A stretch of DNA of 64,000 nt from Flavobacterium sp. (GTDB lineage Bacteria > Bacteroidota > Bacteroidia > Flavobacteriales > Flavobacteriaceae): the NCBI RefSeq assembly GCF_027484945.1, contig NZ_JAIXRZ010000016.1, forward strand, positions 20,972-84,971, read 5' to 3'. The notes beneath the pieces were generated by a model, which had not been told where the DNA came from, searched no databases, and saw nothing but the letters and a program-made list of their open reading frames with translations. Within the stretch, counting starts at the first letter, position 1; each line of letters begins with the position of its first letter. The position numbers and the translations under genes are program-made. Positions 1 to 8,329 of this stretch are shown here, one piece after another.

Positions 1-1113
1 ATCCCATCCAAAATACAAATAGAATGTGGCGATAATCGAAGAAATAAACGTAGCAATCACCATTAGCCACCATTTTGACATCAAATAATCGCGGTATTGA
101 ATGTTCTGACTCATCATAAGCGGGTAATAGGCGCTGTCCCAACTTGGAACAAACTGTCCGAAGGTGAACAGAAATCCACCCGAACAAAATATGGCGCCAA
201 ACATTTGAAATGCAGGTGCTTTATAACCCTCAATTGTGGAAGAATAAAACAATAATCCGTATGCAATAAATAAAAAACTAACCATTAAGGTCGTTCGCGA
301 ACGTTTGTTGCGTTTTAACAAGCGTAAGTCATTTTTCAAAAAGGTTCCCATTGTTCCAAATTGGTTCAACCAGGACAAATCTTCCGTTTTTGCCACCTCT
401 GATTTAGCGGTCAACTGCTCATCCAAATGCATTTTATTGAAGAAAAAACGAAACGTAGCCCAATATAACAACACCAATAAAAGCAAAGGAATTACTGCCA
501 AAAAGGGATAATCAAATAGCGCCTGAAATAATGGAGCTGTCCATTGGGTTAAATCAAAAACCTCATAATACTGTGCCACAGCCGAACCCATAATTAGAAT
601 GGCAATCGAATAAAATAGAGCCGCTTTATTATTAATCAATAGGTTCACAAAATTGTTGATGTAGATCATTGCCCACATGGCTAGCCACCAACCTAATGCT
701 GATGGTAAGGGTTCTCCATAATACACCATCATAATTGTAAATGGCAAAAAGAAAAAGGCATGAAGAATATTGAAAAATGAAAAGAAGGTTTTCCCCAACA
801 GAAAGTGAACAATCGTACTTTTCTTCATCGGCAAAATCATCATCGGTCTGATATTCATCACGGGCATTTTCTGTAAAAAATAGCGAATGAATAAATCCCC
901 CATCAAATAATAAATCATAGCCTGATTAATCGTTTGTACCGGTTGGTAACCCGCTTCTTTTAGAAGAGGATACACCGCCAAGGCCAAAATAAGAAAACAA
1001 ACAATGAAATAAAGCGCACCAACAGCCATTAATATTTTAAGTGCTAAGTTGGTCTGGAACGCAGCCGAACGGCTAAACGATTTCCATTCCAAAGTGAGAA
1101 AACGACGAATCAT
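1..1113 (-). CDS. DUF5687 family membrane protein (ABC permease-like), C-terminus cut by window edge
   Basis: The reading frame runs leftwards from an ATG at 1113 and stays open to the window edge, so about 371 N-terminal codons are visible. The start (MIRRFLTLEWKSFSRSAAF) and the following hydrophobic segments match what I recall of the DUF5687 family of Bacteroidota, integral membrane proteins usually encoded beside an ABC ATPase and presumed to be its permease. At least six long hydrophobic stretches are visible, with a charged loop around residues 235-270. The partner ATPase would be expected further left, outside the window. Family assignment is from memory of the N-terminal pattern; the transported substrate is unknown. 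Confidence 0.8.
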   Translation of the reverse strand, partial: MIRRFLTLEWKSFSRSAAFQTNLALKILMAVGALYFIVCFLILALAVYPLLKEAGYQPVQTINQAMIYYLMGDLFIRYFLQKMPVMNIRPMMILPMKKSTIVHFLLGKTFFSFFNILHAFFFLPFTIMMVYYGEPLPSALGWWLAMWAMIYINNFVNLLINNKAALFYSIAILIMGSAVAQYYEVFDLTQWTAPLFQALFDYPFLAVIPLLLLVLLYWATFRFFFNKMHLDEQLTAKSEVAKTEDLSWLNQFGTMGTFLKNDLRLLKRNKRSRTTLMVSFLFIAYGLLFYSSTIEGYKAPAFQMFGAIFCSGGFLFTFGQFVPSWDSAYYPLMMSQNIQYRDYLMSKWWLMVIATFISSIIATFYLYFGWD

Positions 1114-1371
1114 AATTCAGTTACTATTTTTATGAATTAGTTTGCCCATTCGTGTTTTTGTTACAATTTGGGCGGCCAGGTAAATTAACTGTTCATTATC
1201 AATAAATTAAATAGCTGAAGTAATCTGTTTCATTGCATTGATAAGACATATTTAGCAAAAAAGACAACTGCTATAGCGTGAAATAATAAATGACTCCGTT
1301 CGTATTTTAATGATCAAATAGGAATCGGTAGAGCTACCAATTTTTAAACCACTGTAGAATTTTGAAATAAA

Positions 1372-2130
1372 CTATAGATTTTTAATAATCATATGCAAAA
1401 TTTCTAATGAAATTAGAGCAATTAATAATATAAACACCCATTTTCTAGTGTTTTCTTTCACGGCAAATTTACTTCCAATATAGCCGCCAAAATAACTTCC
1501 AACAGCTAAACAACCGCCATAATACCAATTAACATTGTCATTTAGTGCAAATAAACATAAAGATACAAAGCTGAAAATTAAACATAAAGCACTCTTTGTT
1601 GCGTTAGCTTCAATAAAATCAATTCCAAGATGAAGCATTAAGGAAAACAAAATAAAAGTAGCGGTGTCAAGTACAATAATTCCTCCCCATATACCCAATA
1701 AACAAAAAAGTAAATAACTAACAATCGTTATTTTTGTTTGAGTATTATTTTTTTTAAGTGAAAGGTTTCTAAATTTTATTATTGCAATAGTAAGTGAGAC
1801 AAACAATGCGATAATAATAATTTTACTTATCGCTTTAGCGGGCAAATCTTCAACAAACAAAACGCCCAAAACAGTTCCAATGACAAGGGGTATTGCTAAT
1901 AGAATTGTTTTTCTCCAATTTATTAATTTTTTCTTATGAAATTGTATTGTCGACGACAAAAATCCGACGAATACAGGAACTCTATTAGTCGCGTTGGCTA
2001 TATTAGGTGGAATACCAAATGAAATTAAAAGGGGTAATGTTACCGCAGAACCGCTGCTGATTACAGTATTCAAAAACCCGCCGAGTAAACCGGCTACCAG
2101 TAAAAATAGAGCGTCCCAAAACATATTCAT
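1372..2130 (-). CDS. TauE/SafE family sulfite exporter-like membrane protein
   Basis: The product is a polytopic membrane protein of about 252 residues. It opens with a glycine-rich first helix (AGLLGGFLNTVISSGSAV) followed by a proline-containing helix, the usual signature of TauE/SafE (old DUF81) transporters, which export or import small sulfur-containing or organic anions. About eight hydrophobic segments are visible. The frame is open upstream to an ATG at 2226, but that adds a basic extension of 32 residues unlike the family. I prefer the ATG at 2130, or the one two codons later at 2124. It is divergent from the ferredoxin-type reductase gene at 2281. The substrate cannot be told from sequence. 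Confidence 0.78.
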   Translation of the reverse strand: MNMFWDALFLLVAGLLGGFLNTVISSGSAVTLPLLISFGIPPNIANATNRVPVFVGFLSSTIQFHKKKLINWRKTILLAIPLVIGTVLGVLFVEDLPAKAISKIIIIALFVSLTIAIIKFRNLSLKKNNTQTKITIVSYLLFCLLGIWGGIIVLDTATFILFSLMLHLGIDFIEANATKSALCLIFSFVSLCLFALNDNVNWYYGGCLAVGSYFGGYIGSKFAVKENTRKWVFILLIALISLEILHMIIKNL

Positions 2131-2256
2131 AAATAAAAGATTGAAGTAAAAAATTGTTGTTAAAAGTATTGTTTTTTGTATTGTAATTATAATTTTTAAA
2201 TTCAATTCTTTTTTTCTCCCGCGCATTTAAGCTTATAACTTTTGACATACTCTTTG

Positions 2257-2264
2257 TACCTTTG
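2257..2264 (+). promoter_or_regulatory. TAnnTTTG -7 promoter box for the reductase gene
   Basis: TACCTTTG lies 16 bases before the ATG at 2281 and fits the Bacteroidota -7 element. No TTG is seen at the expected -33 position. Confidence 0.55.
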
Positions 2265-2280
2265 CCAAAAATTTTTATAA

Positions 2281-3327
2281 ATGGCTACTTTTTACAAACT
2301 CGTTATAAAAGAAATCCAACGTGAAACAGAAAAAGCAGTTTCCATTGCTTTTCATGTTCCAGAAGAATTACAAGCAAACTATGCTTTTATCGCAGGACAA
2401 TATGTAACCCTAAAACTCACTCTAGACGGACAAGATATTCGCCGCGCCTATTCTATTTGTTCTGCCCCAAAAAGTGGTGAATTACGAATAGCCGTAAAAG
2501 CAGTGAAATTTGGTTTGTTTTCCCAATTTGCAAACAGCAACTTAAAGGTAGGCGATGTATTAGAAGTAAGTCTTCCCGAAGGAAAATTTACATTTGAGCC
2601 CAAAGTCGACAGGCAACGTAACTATGCAGCTTTTGTAGCGGGCAGTGGAATTACTCCTGTACTATCAATTTTAAAAACAGTTTTGGAAAACGAACCTCAA
2701 AGTTCGTTTGTTTTAGTTTACGGTAATAAATCGGCTGCTGAAACCATTTTTCACAATCAATTACAACAGTTACTCAACCAATATATAGGTCGTTTCTTTG
2801 TACATTATGTTTTTAGTCAAACGAATGAAAGTGAATTATTTGGCCGTATTGATAAATCAGTTGTCAATTTTGTATTGTATAACAAACATAAAGAAAAAGA
2901 GTTTGCTAAATTCTATTTGTGTGGGCCCGAAGAAATGATTACTACTGTTTCCGACAATTTGAAAACGCATGCAATTCCCGAGAAAAATATCCATTTCGAA
3001 TTATTCACAACTGCTTCAGAGGGTGGTTCAGCCCCTAATGGAATGGGGCATACGCAAATTACCTTAACGGTAGATGATGAAGAAACTACGTTTGAAATGA
3101 GTCAGCAACAAACCATCTTAGAAGCCGCTTTAAAACATGGAATTGATGCGCCCTATTCATGCCAAGGAGGAATTTGCAGCAGTTGTTTGGCGCGCGTTAA
3201 AAAAGGGGAAGCGACCATGAAGAAAAATTCAATTCTTACCGATGGAGAAGTTGCAGAAGGGTTAATTCTAACTTGTCAAGCGCATCCCACCACTCCAGAA
3301 ATTGTAGTAGATTTTGATGACATTTAA
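2281..3327 (+). CDS. PaaE-like ferredoxin--NADP reductase with C-terminal 2Fe-2S domain
   Basis: This is a 348-residue flavoprotein reductase with the domain order FAD-binding, NAD(P)-binding, plant-type ferredoxin. RAYS at residues 55-58 is the FAD-binding signature, and GSGITP at 121-126 is the nicotinamide-nucleotide loop. Cysteines 294, 299, 302 and 332 form the CX4CX2CX29C pattern that holds a 2Fe-2S cluster. The architecture is that of PaaE, the reductase of phenylacetyl-CoA epoxidase. No other paa oxygenase subunit lies nearby, so a general electron-transfer role is as likely as aromatic degradation. It is cytoplasmic, monocistronic, and ends 3 bases from the convergent GT9 gene. Confidence 0.85.
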   Translation: MATFYKLVIKEIQRETEKAVSIAFHVPEELQANYAFIAGQYVTLKLTLDGQDIRRAYSICSAPKSGELRIAVKAVKFGLFSQFANSNLKVGDVLEVSLPEGKFTFEPKVDRQRNYAAFVAGSGITPVLSILKTVLENEPQSSFVLVYGNKSAAETIFHNQLQQLLNQYIGRFFVHYVFSQTNESELFGRIDKSVVNFVLYNKHKEKEFAKFYLCGPEEMITTVSDNLKTHAIPEKNIHFELFTTASEGGSAPNGMGHTQITLTVDDEETTFEMSQQQTILEAALKHGIDAPYSCQGGICSSCLARVKKGEATMKKNSILTDGEVAEGLILTCQAHPTTPEIVVDFDDI

Positions 3328-3330
3328 AAT

Positions 3331-4383
3331 TTAATTGCCAAAGTGTTCGCCTAGCTGAATCTTAATCTTTTGGAGGATTTGTTCCGGTGTAATGGTTCGC
3401 ATAGCATTTTCATAGCCCGAAACCTCTCGGTTTCCATAAACAGAAGTGGGTAAAAAGGGATACTGCTCCCGATCTGCAGTGAGGCAATTCGAATCGGGCT
3501 GTCCATAAGGTGCAAATCCGGCATAAGGATGGGTTGCTCCCCAAAGGGTAATTGTATTTACCCCATACAAAGCTGCCAAATGCGCATTACCACTATCCAT
3601 TGAAAGCATCAAGTCCAAATTGGAAATGAGTTCTAATTCATGTTCAAACGACACTTTATTGGCCATGTTTATACAATTAGGACCCAAAAGCGTCATTTTT
3701 TCCAAAATCGCAGCCTCATGACGGCCTCCTCCAAAAAGAAAGACTTGAACCTCTAGATTGGCAAGACCTGCTACTACATGTTGCATCAAATCTTCGGGAT
3801 ACGTTTTTGACGAATGATGCGCAAAAGGAGCAATTCCAATCCAAGGTTTGGATTTTGTAGGAGTTATTTCAAGCATCGATTGGGATAAATTATGTTTAGG
3901 CAAAAAATAATTCGCGCTAAACTTGATTGGAAAACCCAATTTTTCAAATGTATCCACATGACGAAGCGTCATTGGTTTTAAGGGTGCTATTGATTTGAGT
4001 TTTAACCGAGTTAACTGTTTTTTTTCTTGACGGCCTTTATCGGTAAATGCCGTTTTCTTGCCATGAATTAAAAATAAAAAACGGAGCATTTTTGAGCGTA
4101 ACACATTATGTAAATCGGCTATTGCATCAACACCTAATGCTTTTAAATCACGATACAATCGAAAAATTCCTAATAATCCTTTGTGCTTATGGTTGGTGTG
4201 CACCGACAGAAATTGAACCCCAGGAATTTGTTGAAATAGCGGTTTAAAAAAAGGGCGGGATACAACGGTAATTTTAACTTCGGGATGTTGTTGTATTAGT
4301 GCCAAAAGCACGGGAATAGTCATGGCAACATCGCCCATGGCAGAAAGTCGAATTACCGCAATATGTTTGCTTTTTTTACCCAA
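3331..4383 (-). CDS. Glycosyltransferase family 9 (heptosyltransferase-like)
   Basis: The 350-residue protein begins with the GT9 nucleotide-binding segment (IAVIRLSAMGDVAMTIPVL). It carries the second-half motif around residues 255-285 (SMDSGNAHLAALYGV) that in heptosyltransferases contacts the ADP-sugar. GT9 enzymes add heptose or related sugars to the lipopolysaccharide core at the inner face of the cytoplasmic membrane. The gene follows the DUF4254 gene with one base between its ATG and that stop, which suggests translational coupling; this pair is common in flavobacteria. The exact acceptor is unknown. Confidence 0.85.
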   Translation of the reverse strand: MGKKSKHIAVIRLSAMGDVAMTIPVLLALIQQHPEVKITVVSRPFFKPLFQQIPGVQFLSVHTNHKHKGLLGIFRLYRDLKALGVDAIADLHNVLRSKMLRFLFLIHGKKTAFTDKGRQEKKQLTRLKLKSIAPLKPMTLRHVDTFEKLGFPIKFSANYFLPKHNLSQSMLEITPTKSKPWIGIAPFAHHSSKTYPEDLMQHVVAGLANLEVQVFLFGGGRHEAAILEKMTLLGPNCINMANKVSFEHELELISNLDLMLSMDSGNAHLAALYGVNTITLWGATHPYAGFAPYGQPDSNCLTADREQYPFLPTSVYGNREVSGYENAMRTITPEQILQKIKIQLGEHFGN

Positions 4384-4989
4384 TTACTTTTTTTGCTGAT
4401 ACAACACGGGATTTAAGTCTTCGTCGTTGTACATTTTCATTTGTTTATACACTTTCATGTATTTATCCCCATTCGCAATGTCGGTTAACAATTCACTAAT
4501 GGAAGTGAACATATCACTTTTTTGATCGAGTAATACTTGTAACTTCTCTTGACATTTAGCGCGGTGGTCAATCGAAGCATCCGGGCGGGTTGCTTCTTCG
4601 TTCATGTGATAAATCTTTAAAGCCAAAATAGAAAGACGATCAATAGCCCAAGCGGGACTTTCGGTATTAATTTTTGCATCCGACTTAATTGAAACATCTT
4701 TATATTTTTGTAAAAAATAGCTGTCGATATATTCCACCATATCGGTACGCACTTGATTAGAAGCATCTATTTTACGCTTTAAATCCAACGCAGCTATCGG
4801 ATCGATTTGGGGGTCACGGATAATATCTTCATAATGCCATTGAACGGTATCTACCCAGTTTTTTGCATACAATAAATATTCGATAGAACCCTTTTCATAT
4901 GGGTTTAAGGTAGGTTGGTAAACATCATCGATAACGTGATAATCGCGAATACACTGTTCGAAAATTGGAAATGCAAATTGTGCAAACAT
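4384..4989 (-). CDS. DUF4254 domain-containing protein
   Basis: This soluble, acidic, helix-rich protein of 201 residues has no signal peptide. The pattern NPYEKGSIEYLLYAKNW followed by AWAIDRLSILALKIYHMNEE is what I associate with DUF4254, a family of unknown function found beside GT9 genes in Bacteroidota. Its coupling to the downstream GT9 gene suggests a role in lipopolysaccharide core assembly, but this is inference only. A TATCTTTG box on the minus strand at 5014-5007 is the likely promoter for both genes. Confidence 0.8.
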   Translation of the reverse strand: MFAQFAFPIFEQCIRDYHVIDDVYQPTLNPYEKGSIEYLLYAKNWVDTVQWHYEDIIRDPQIDPIAALDLKRKIDASNQVRTDMVEYIDSYFLQKYKDVSIKSDAKINTESPAWAIDRLSILALKIYHMNEEATRPDASIDHRAKCQEKLQVLLDQKSDMFTSISELLTDIANGDKYMKVYKQMKMYNDEDLNPVLYQQKK

Positions 4990-5006
4990 AGAATTGATTT
5001 TTTTTG

Positions 5007-5014
5007 CAAAGATA
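5007..5014 (-). promoter_or_regulatory. TAnnTTTG -7 box for DUF4254-GT9 operon
   Basis: Read on the minus strand this is TATCTTTG, 17 bases before the ATG at 4989. It matches the Bacteroidota -7 consensus; no clear -33 TTG is seen. Confidence 0.6.
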
Positions 5015-5054
5015 GTTTTTAAACCGTTACTTTGAAATACAAATCATTGGTCGT

Positions 5055-5708
5055 ATGCACATCCATTATATTTCAGAAAACCCGAGTATTTTGAATCATT
5101 TCTTGGCTCAAATTCGTGAAGTTACGATTCAAAAAGACCAAATGCGCTTTCGAAAAAACATGGAGCGTATAGGGGAAATTATGGCGTATGAATTGAGTAA
5201 AACATTAACCTACAAAGCAATTGAAGTTGAAACGCCTTTGGGCATAAAACAAACCTCAGCGCTTGCAGAAAATGTTGTTTTGTGTTCGATACTTCGAGCA
5301 GGATTAGCACTTCATACAGGGTTTACAAACTTTTTTGACGCGGCAGAAAACGGATTTGTCTCGGCTTACCGGCATCATTATAACAATGATGATGCATTTG
5401 AGATTCTAGTTGAATACCAAGCAACTCCCCCTATTGATGGTAAAACAATAATTCTAATAGACCCTATGTTAGCTACGGGCCAATCGATTGTTGCGGTTTT
5501 AAACAAAATGCATCTGGAGCATAAACCCAAAGAAGTTCATATTGCTGTTGCAATTGCTGCTCCAGAAGGAATTGCCTATTTGCAAGAACATCTTCCAGAA
5601 AATTACCATCTATGGGTGGCTGCATTGGATGAAAAACTTAATGAAAAAAATTATATCGTACCCGGATTGGGAGATGCCGGCGATTTGGCATTCGGTATTA
5701 AATTATAA
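5055..5708 (+). CDS. upp: Uracil phosphoribosyltransferase
   Basis: UPRTase converts uracil and PRPP to UMP in pyrimidine salvage in the cytoplasm. The 217-residue length is normal. The PRPP-binding loop (IDPMLATGQS) is at residues 135-144, and the uracil-binding region near the C-terminus (VPGLGDAGDLAFG) is intact. The start fits, because the ATG at 5055 lies just after the divergent promoter of the DUF4254 gene. The last 6 bases overlap the convergent DUF6427 gene. The neighbourhood upp, DUF6427, DUF6341, purD recurs in flavobacteria. Confidence 0.93.
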   Translation: MHIHYISENPSILNHFLAQIREVTIQKDQMRFRKNMERIGEIMAYELSKTLTYKAIEVETPLGIKQTSALAENVVLCSILRAGLALHTGFTNFFDAAENGFVSAYRHHYNNDDAFEILVEYQATPPIDGKTIILIDPMLATGQSIVAVLNKMHLEHKPKEVHIAVAIAAPEGIAYLQEHLPENYHLWVAALDEKLNEKNYIVPGLGDAGDLAFGIKL

Positions 5709-6632
5709 CTGACTAAAAAAGCCAACCAACCCACAACAAAAAGTAATAAACAAGATGAGTTCCTGTTGGAATTTATTTTGCATATATTCAATGCTATTGG
5801 TCGCCAAAACAGCCATTGGAAAAATCATAAATACGAGTAATTCATTACTTTTTGGAATTGAAATTGCAAATACTATTCCTCCAAAAACAGTAGCAAAAAT
5901 AATTTTTTTGTAGGATGCCTGAAGATTTAAAGGTTTATTCGTTAGTGTAATCATTGCAGGAATAAAGAAAAAAAATACGGCTACTGCAAACATAGAAAAA
6001 GCGATATTTTCATATTGATTTTGAAAGTAATCCAACTTGTAATTAATCATTTCTTGTGCCAGATAATGGGAGACGGTTCCCGGTGCAAAACACAGTGAAT
6101 AGGCAATAAATATTAAGCTGGTAATAAAAACGGCCACAAAAGGAATCAACCAATTTCTAAAATCTCGTGAAACGTGAAAAATAATTGAAATATAGACTAG
6201 TAAAATAAATATTAAAGTCCAAAACTGGAAGATACTAGCAATCAAAATCCAAAGAGTGGCATCAAATATTTTTTCTTTAGGTGCTTTTAAGGTTTGTAAT
6301 GAAACCAATCTTCGTAGGGCTAATAAGATGAAAAAATTAGCCAATAACAAGCGTAAATTCCCAAATAGCTTAGGAAAAAATAACATGAAAATTAAAAAAA
6401 AGTAAAGCGTATAGGAGCTGTCTTTGGTTAAAGTATTTTTTTTTACAATAAAATTGGACAAGAAAAGAGAGGCAAAAACGAGAATCAAAGTTCCTATTTT
6501 CTCCGATAGGTCCAGCCATCCTTCAAAAGCTAATCCTACATGAAACTGATATAAAAAATAAAACACCAAGGTCGCCAAAACGATCAGCGAATAATTAATT
6601 GGTGTAGATTTTTTAAAAATACTTGTAATCAT
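5703..6632 (-). CDS. DUF6427 family membrane protein
   Basis: The 309-residue product is almost entirely hydrophobic, with about eight to nine membrane segments and no obvious catalytic motif. It matches, from memory, the DUF6427 family of flavobacterial inner-membrane proteins encoded between upp and a DUF6341 gene. Function is unknown. It is divergent from the small gene at 6681 and overlaps the end of upp by 6 bases. The family name comes from context plus overall pattern, so the membrane-protein call is safer than the DUF number. Confidence 0.7.
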   Translation of the reverse strand: MITSIFKKSTPINYSLIVLATLVFYFLYQFHVGLAFEGWLDLSEKIGTLILVFASLFLSNFIVKKNTLTKDSSYTLYFFLIFMLFFPKLFGNLRLLLANFFILLALRRLVSLQTLKAPKEKIFDATLWILIASIFQFWTLIFILLVYISIIFHVSRDFRNWLIPFVAVFITSLIFIAYSLCFAPGTVSHYLAQEMINYKLDYFQNQYENIAFSMFAVAVFFFFIPAMITLTNKPLNLQASYKKIIFATVFGGIVFAISIPKSNELLVFMIFPMAVLATNSIEYMQNKFQQELILFITFCCGLVGFFSQL

Positions 6633-6652
6633 GAGGATATTTTATACTTTTG
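6623..6652 (+). promoter_or_regulatory. Full Bacteroidota-type promoter (TTG, N19, TACTTTTG)
   Basis: TTG at 6623-6625 and TACTTTTG at 6645-6652 are 19 bases apart, the standard -33/-7 spacing for the primary sigma factor of this phylum. The box is 28 bases before the ATG at 6681. Confidence 0.65.
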
Positions 6653-6680
6653 TGCATGTAAATATAATACTTGTTTAAAA

Positions 6681-6920
6681 ATGAAAGCATTTTTTGAAGC
6701 AATACAATCACTTTTTGTAGACTTTTTATTTATTCCTCATGACGCATTACGCACATTGGAATTAAAAGGATATTGGGGATGGTGGGGCGCCAACATTATC
6801 AACTGGGTTGCCATCATTATTTGTGGATATTACTTAGTTTACTGGTGTAAGCAATTGACAATTCACCAAAAAAATAACGAAGAAAACCAAGATACAACGG
6901 CTCACTCGTTCTTAAAATAA
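6681..6920 (+). CDS. DUF6341 family small membrane protein
   Basis: This 79-residue protein has an amphipathic, aromatic-rich N-terminal half with a conserved-looking PHDALR stretch. One strong membrane helix follows (about residues 36-56), then a polar tail. It corresponds to the small DUF6341 proteins that accompany upp and purD in flavobacteria. Function is unknown. It has its own well-formed promoter at 6623-6652, and its 3' end overlaps the convergent purD gene by 9 bases. Confidence 0.75.
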   Translation: MKAFFEAIQSLFVDFLFIPHDALRTLELKGYWGWWGANIINWVAIIICGYYLVYWCKQLTIHQKNNEENQDTTAHSFLK

Positions 6921-8186
6921 GTCGAAGCCAATATCTTTTCTAAAATACATCTTATCAAAATGGAGTTGATCTATATTTTGGTAAGATTTTTTTATGGCTT
7001 CTTGATACGTTGCCCCATAGGAAGTGACCGCCAATACGCGACCTCCATTGGAAACAACTTGTCCCGCTTCTGTTTTTGTACCCGCATGAAAAATGATGGA
7101 ATTCTCTACTTTATCTAAGCCTGAAATTACCTTCCCTTTTTCGTAATCCTCAGGATATCCCCCAGAAACAACCATTATTGTGGTAGCGCTTCGCGGATCA
7201 ATTTCCAAATTAAATGCTTCTAATTTCTCCGAAGCAACTGCTTGAAACAATGCGACAAGATCCGACTGTAATCGAGGCATAACCACTTCGGTTTCGGGAT
7301 CACCCATTCGAACATTGTATTCAATCACATACGGATCGTCACCGACTTTAATCAATCCAATAAATACAAACCCCTTGTATTCAATGTTCTCGCTCTGTAG
7401 TCCGGCAATCGTGGGTTTTACAATACGGTTCTCTACTTTTTCCATAAATGCTGCATCAGCAAATGGAACGGGCGAAACCGCTCCCATCCCGCCTGTATTT
7501 AGACCGGTGTCACCTTCGCCAATGCGTTTATAATCTTTTGCTGTGGGAAGTATTTTATAACTTTTGCCATCGGTCAACACAAAACAGCTTAACTCAATAC
7601 CACTTAAAAATTCTTCGATAACTACTTTAGCGCTGGCTGCACCAAATTTTGCGTGAACCAACATTTGTCGAAGCTCGTTTTTAGCTTCTTCCAAATCAGA
7701 GAGAATCAAAACGCCTTTTCCTGCGGCTAATCCATCGGCTTTTAAAACATAAGGCGGTTCCAACGTTTGTAAAAAAGTGCAACCTTGTTCAACGGTTTCG
7801 GGTGTAAAACTAGCATAACGGGCCGTTGGAATGTTGTGCCGCACCAAAAACTGCTTCGCATATTCTTTACTTCCCTCTAGTTGTGCGCCTTCTTGCGACG
7901 GACCGATAACCGGTATGTTTTTTAATTCCAAATCTTGTTTAAAATAATCATAAATGCCGTTAACTAAAGGGTCTTCGGGACCTACAACAACCATATCTAC
8001 CTGATTTTCAATACAAAATGATTTCAAGCGGTCAAAATCATTAGGATTAAGATCAACATTAGTTGCAATAGTATCCGTCCCAGCATTTCCTGGTGCTACA
8101 TACAATTTTGAACAATGTAAACTTTGAATCATTTTCCAAGCAAGCGCGTGTTCTCTGCCACCTGAACCAAGAAGTAATATCGTCAT
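6912..8186 (-). CDS. purD: Phosphoribosylamine--glycine ligase
   Basis: PurD (GAR synthetase) joins glycine to 5-phosphoribosylamine with ATP in de novo purine synthesis. I start it at the ATG at 8186, where the protein begins with the diagnostic nucleotide-fold segment (ILLLGSGGREHALAWKM). The frame is open up to 8285, but the extra 33 residues look unlike the family. That gives 424 residues, the usual length. The ATP-grasp elements (LAAGKGVLI and the N-terminal VVGPEDPLVNG) and the late GFVFIGLIK and EYNVRMGDPE motifs are present. A TATTTTTG box at 8240-8233 would suit the shorter start. Confidence 0.93.
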   Translation of the reverse strand: MTILLLGSGGREHALAWKMIQSLHCSKLYVAPGNAGTDTIATNVDLNPNDFDRLKSFCIENQVDMVVVGPEDPLVNGIYDYFKQDLELKNIPVIGPSQEGAQLEGSKEYAKQFLVRHNIPTARYASFTPETVEQGCTFLQTLEPPYVLKADGLAAGKGVLILSDLEEAKNELRQMLVHAKFGAASAKVVIEEFLSGIELSCFVLTDGKSYKILPTAKDYKRIGEGDTGLNTGGMGAVSPVPFADAAFMEKVENRIVKPTIAGLQSENIEYKGFVFIGLIKVGDDPYVIEYNVRMGDPETEVVMPRLQSDLVALFQAVASEKLEAFNLEIDPRSATTIMVVSGGYPEDYEKGKVISGLDKVENSIIFHAGTKTEAGQVVSNGGRVLAVTSYGATYQEAIKKSYQNIDQLHFDKMYFRKDIGFDLF

Positions 8187-8232
8187 GTTGTGTTGTGTTT
8201 TTTCCAAGCTAATTTTGGAAATCGTTGTGCTG

Positions 8233-8240
8233 CAAAAATA
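8233..8240 (-). promoter_or_regulatory. TAnnTTTG -7 box for purD
   Basis: TATTTTTG on the minus strand lies 46 bases before the preferred purD ATG at 8186, and inside the rejected longer reading frame. This supports the shorter start. Confidence 0.45.
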
Positions 8241-8305
8241 GGTTCTTTTTAAGTTTCGTAAAAGGCTATATTTAAAAAGTTTCACAATGCTAGTGCCGAA
8301 TTTAT

Positions 8306-8313
8306 TATTTTTG
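8306..8313 (+). promoter_or_regulatory. TAnnTTTG -7 box at the head of the polysaccharide operon
   Basis: TATTTTTG lies 16 bases before the proposed GTG start at 8330. Transcription would then begin only about 10 bases before the start codon. Confidence 0.45.
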
Positions 8314-8329
8314 ATGAAAATTCAATCCG

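Noticed and set aside
1114..1371. A hidden short gene or RNA between the DUF5687 gene and the TauE/SafE gene
   Set aside because: All frames have stops every few codons and no cloverleaf or strong hairpin is visible.
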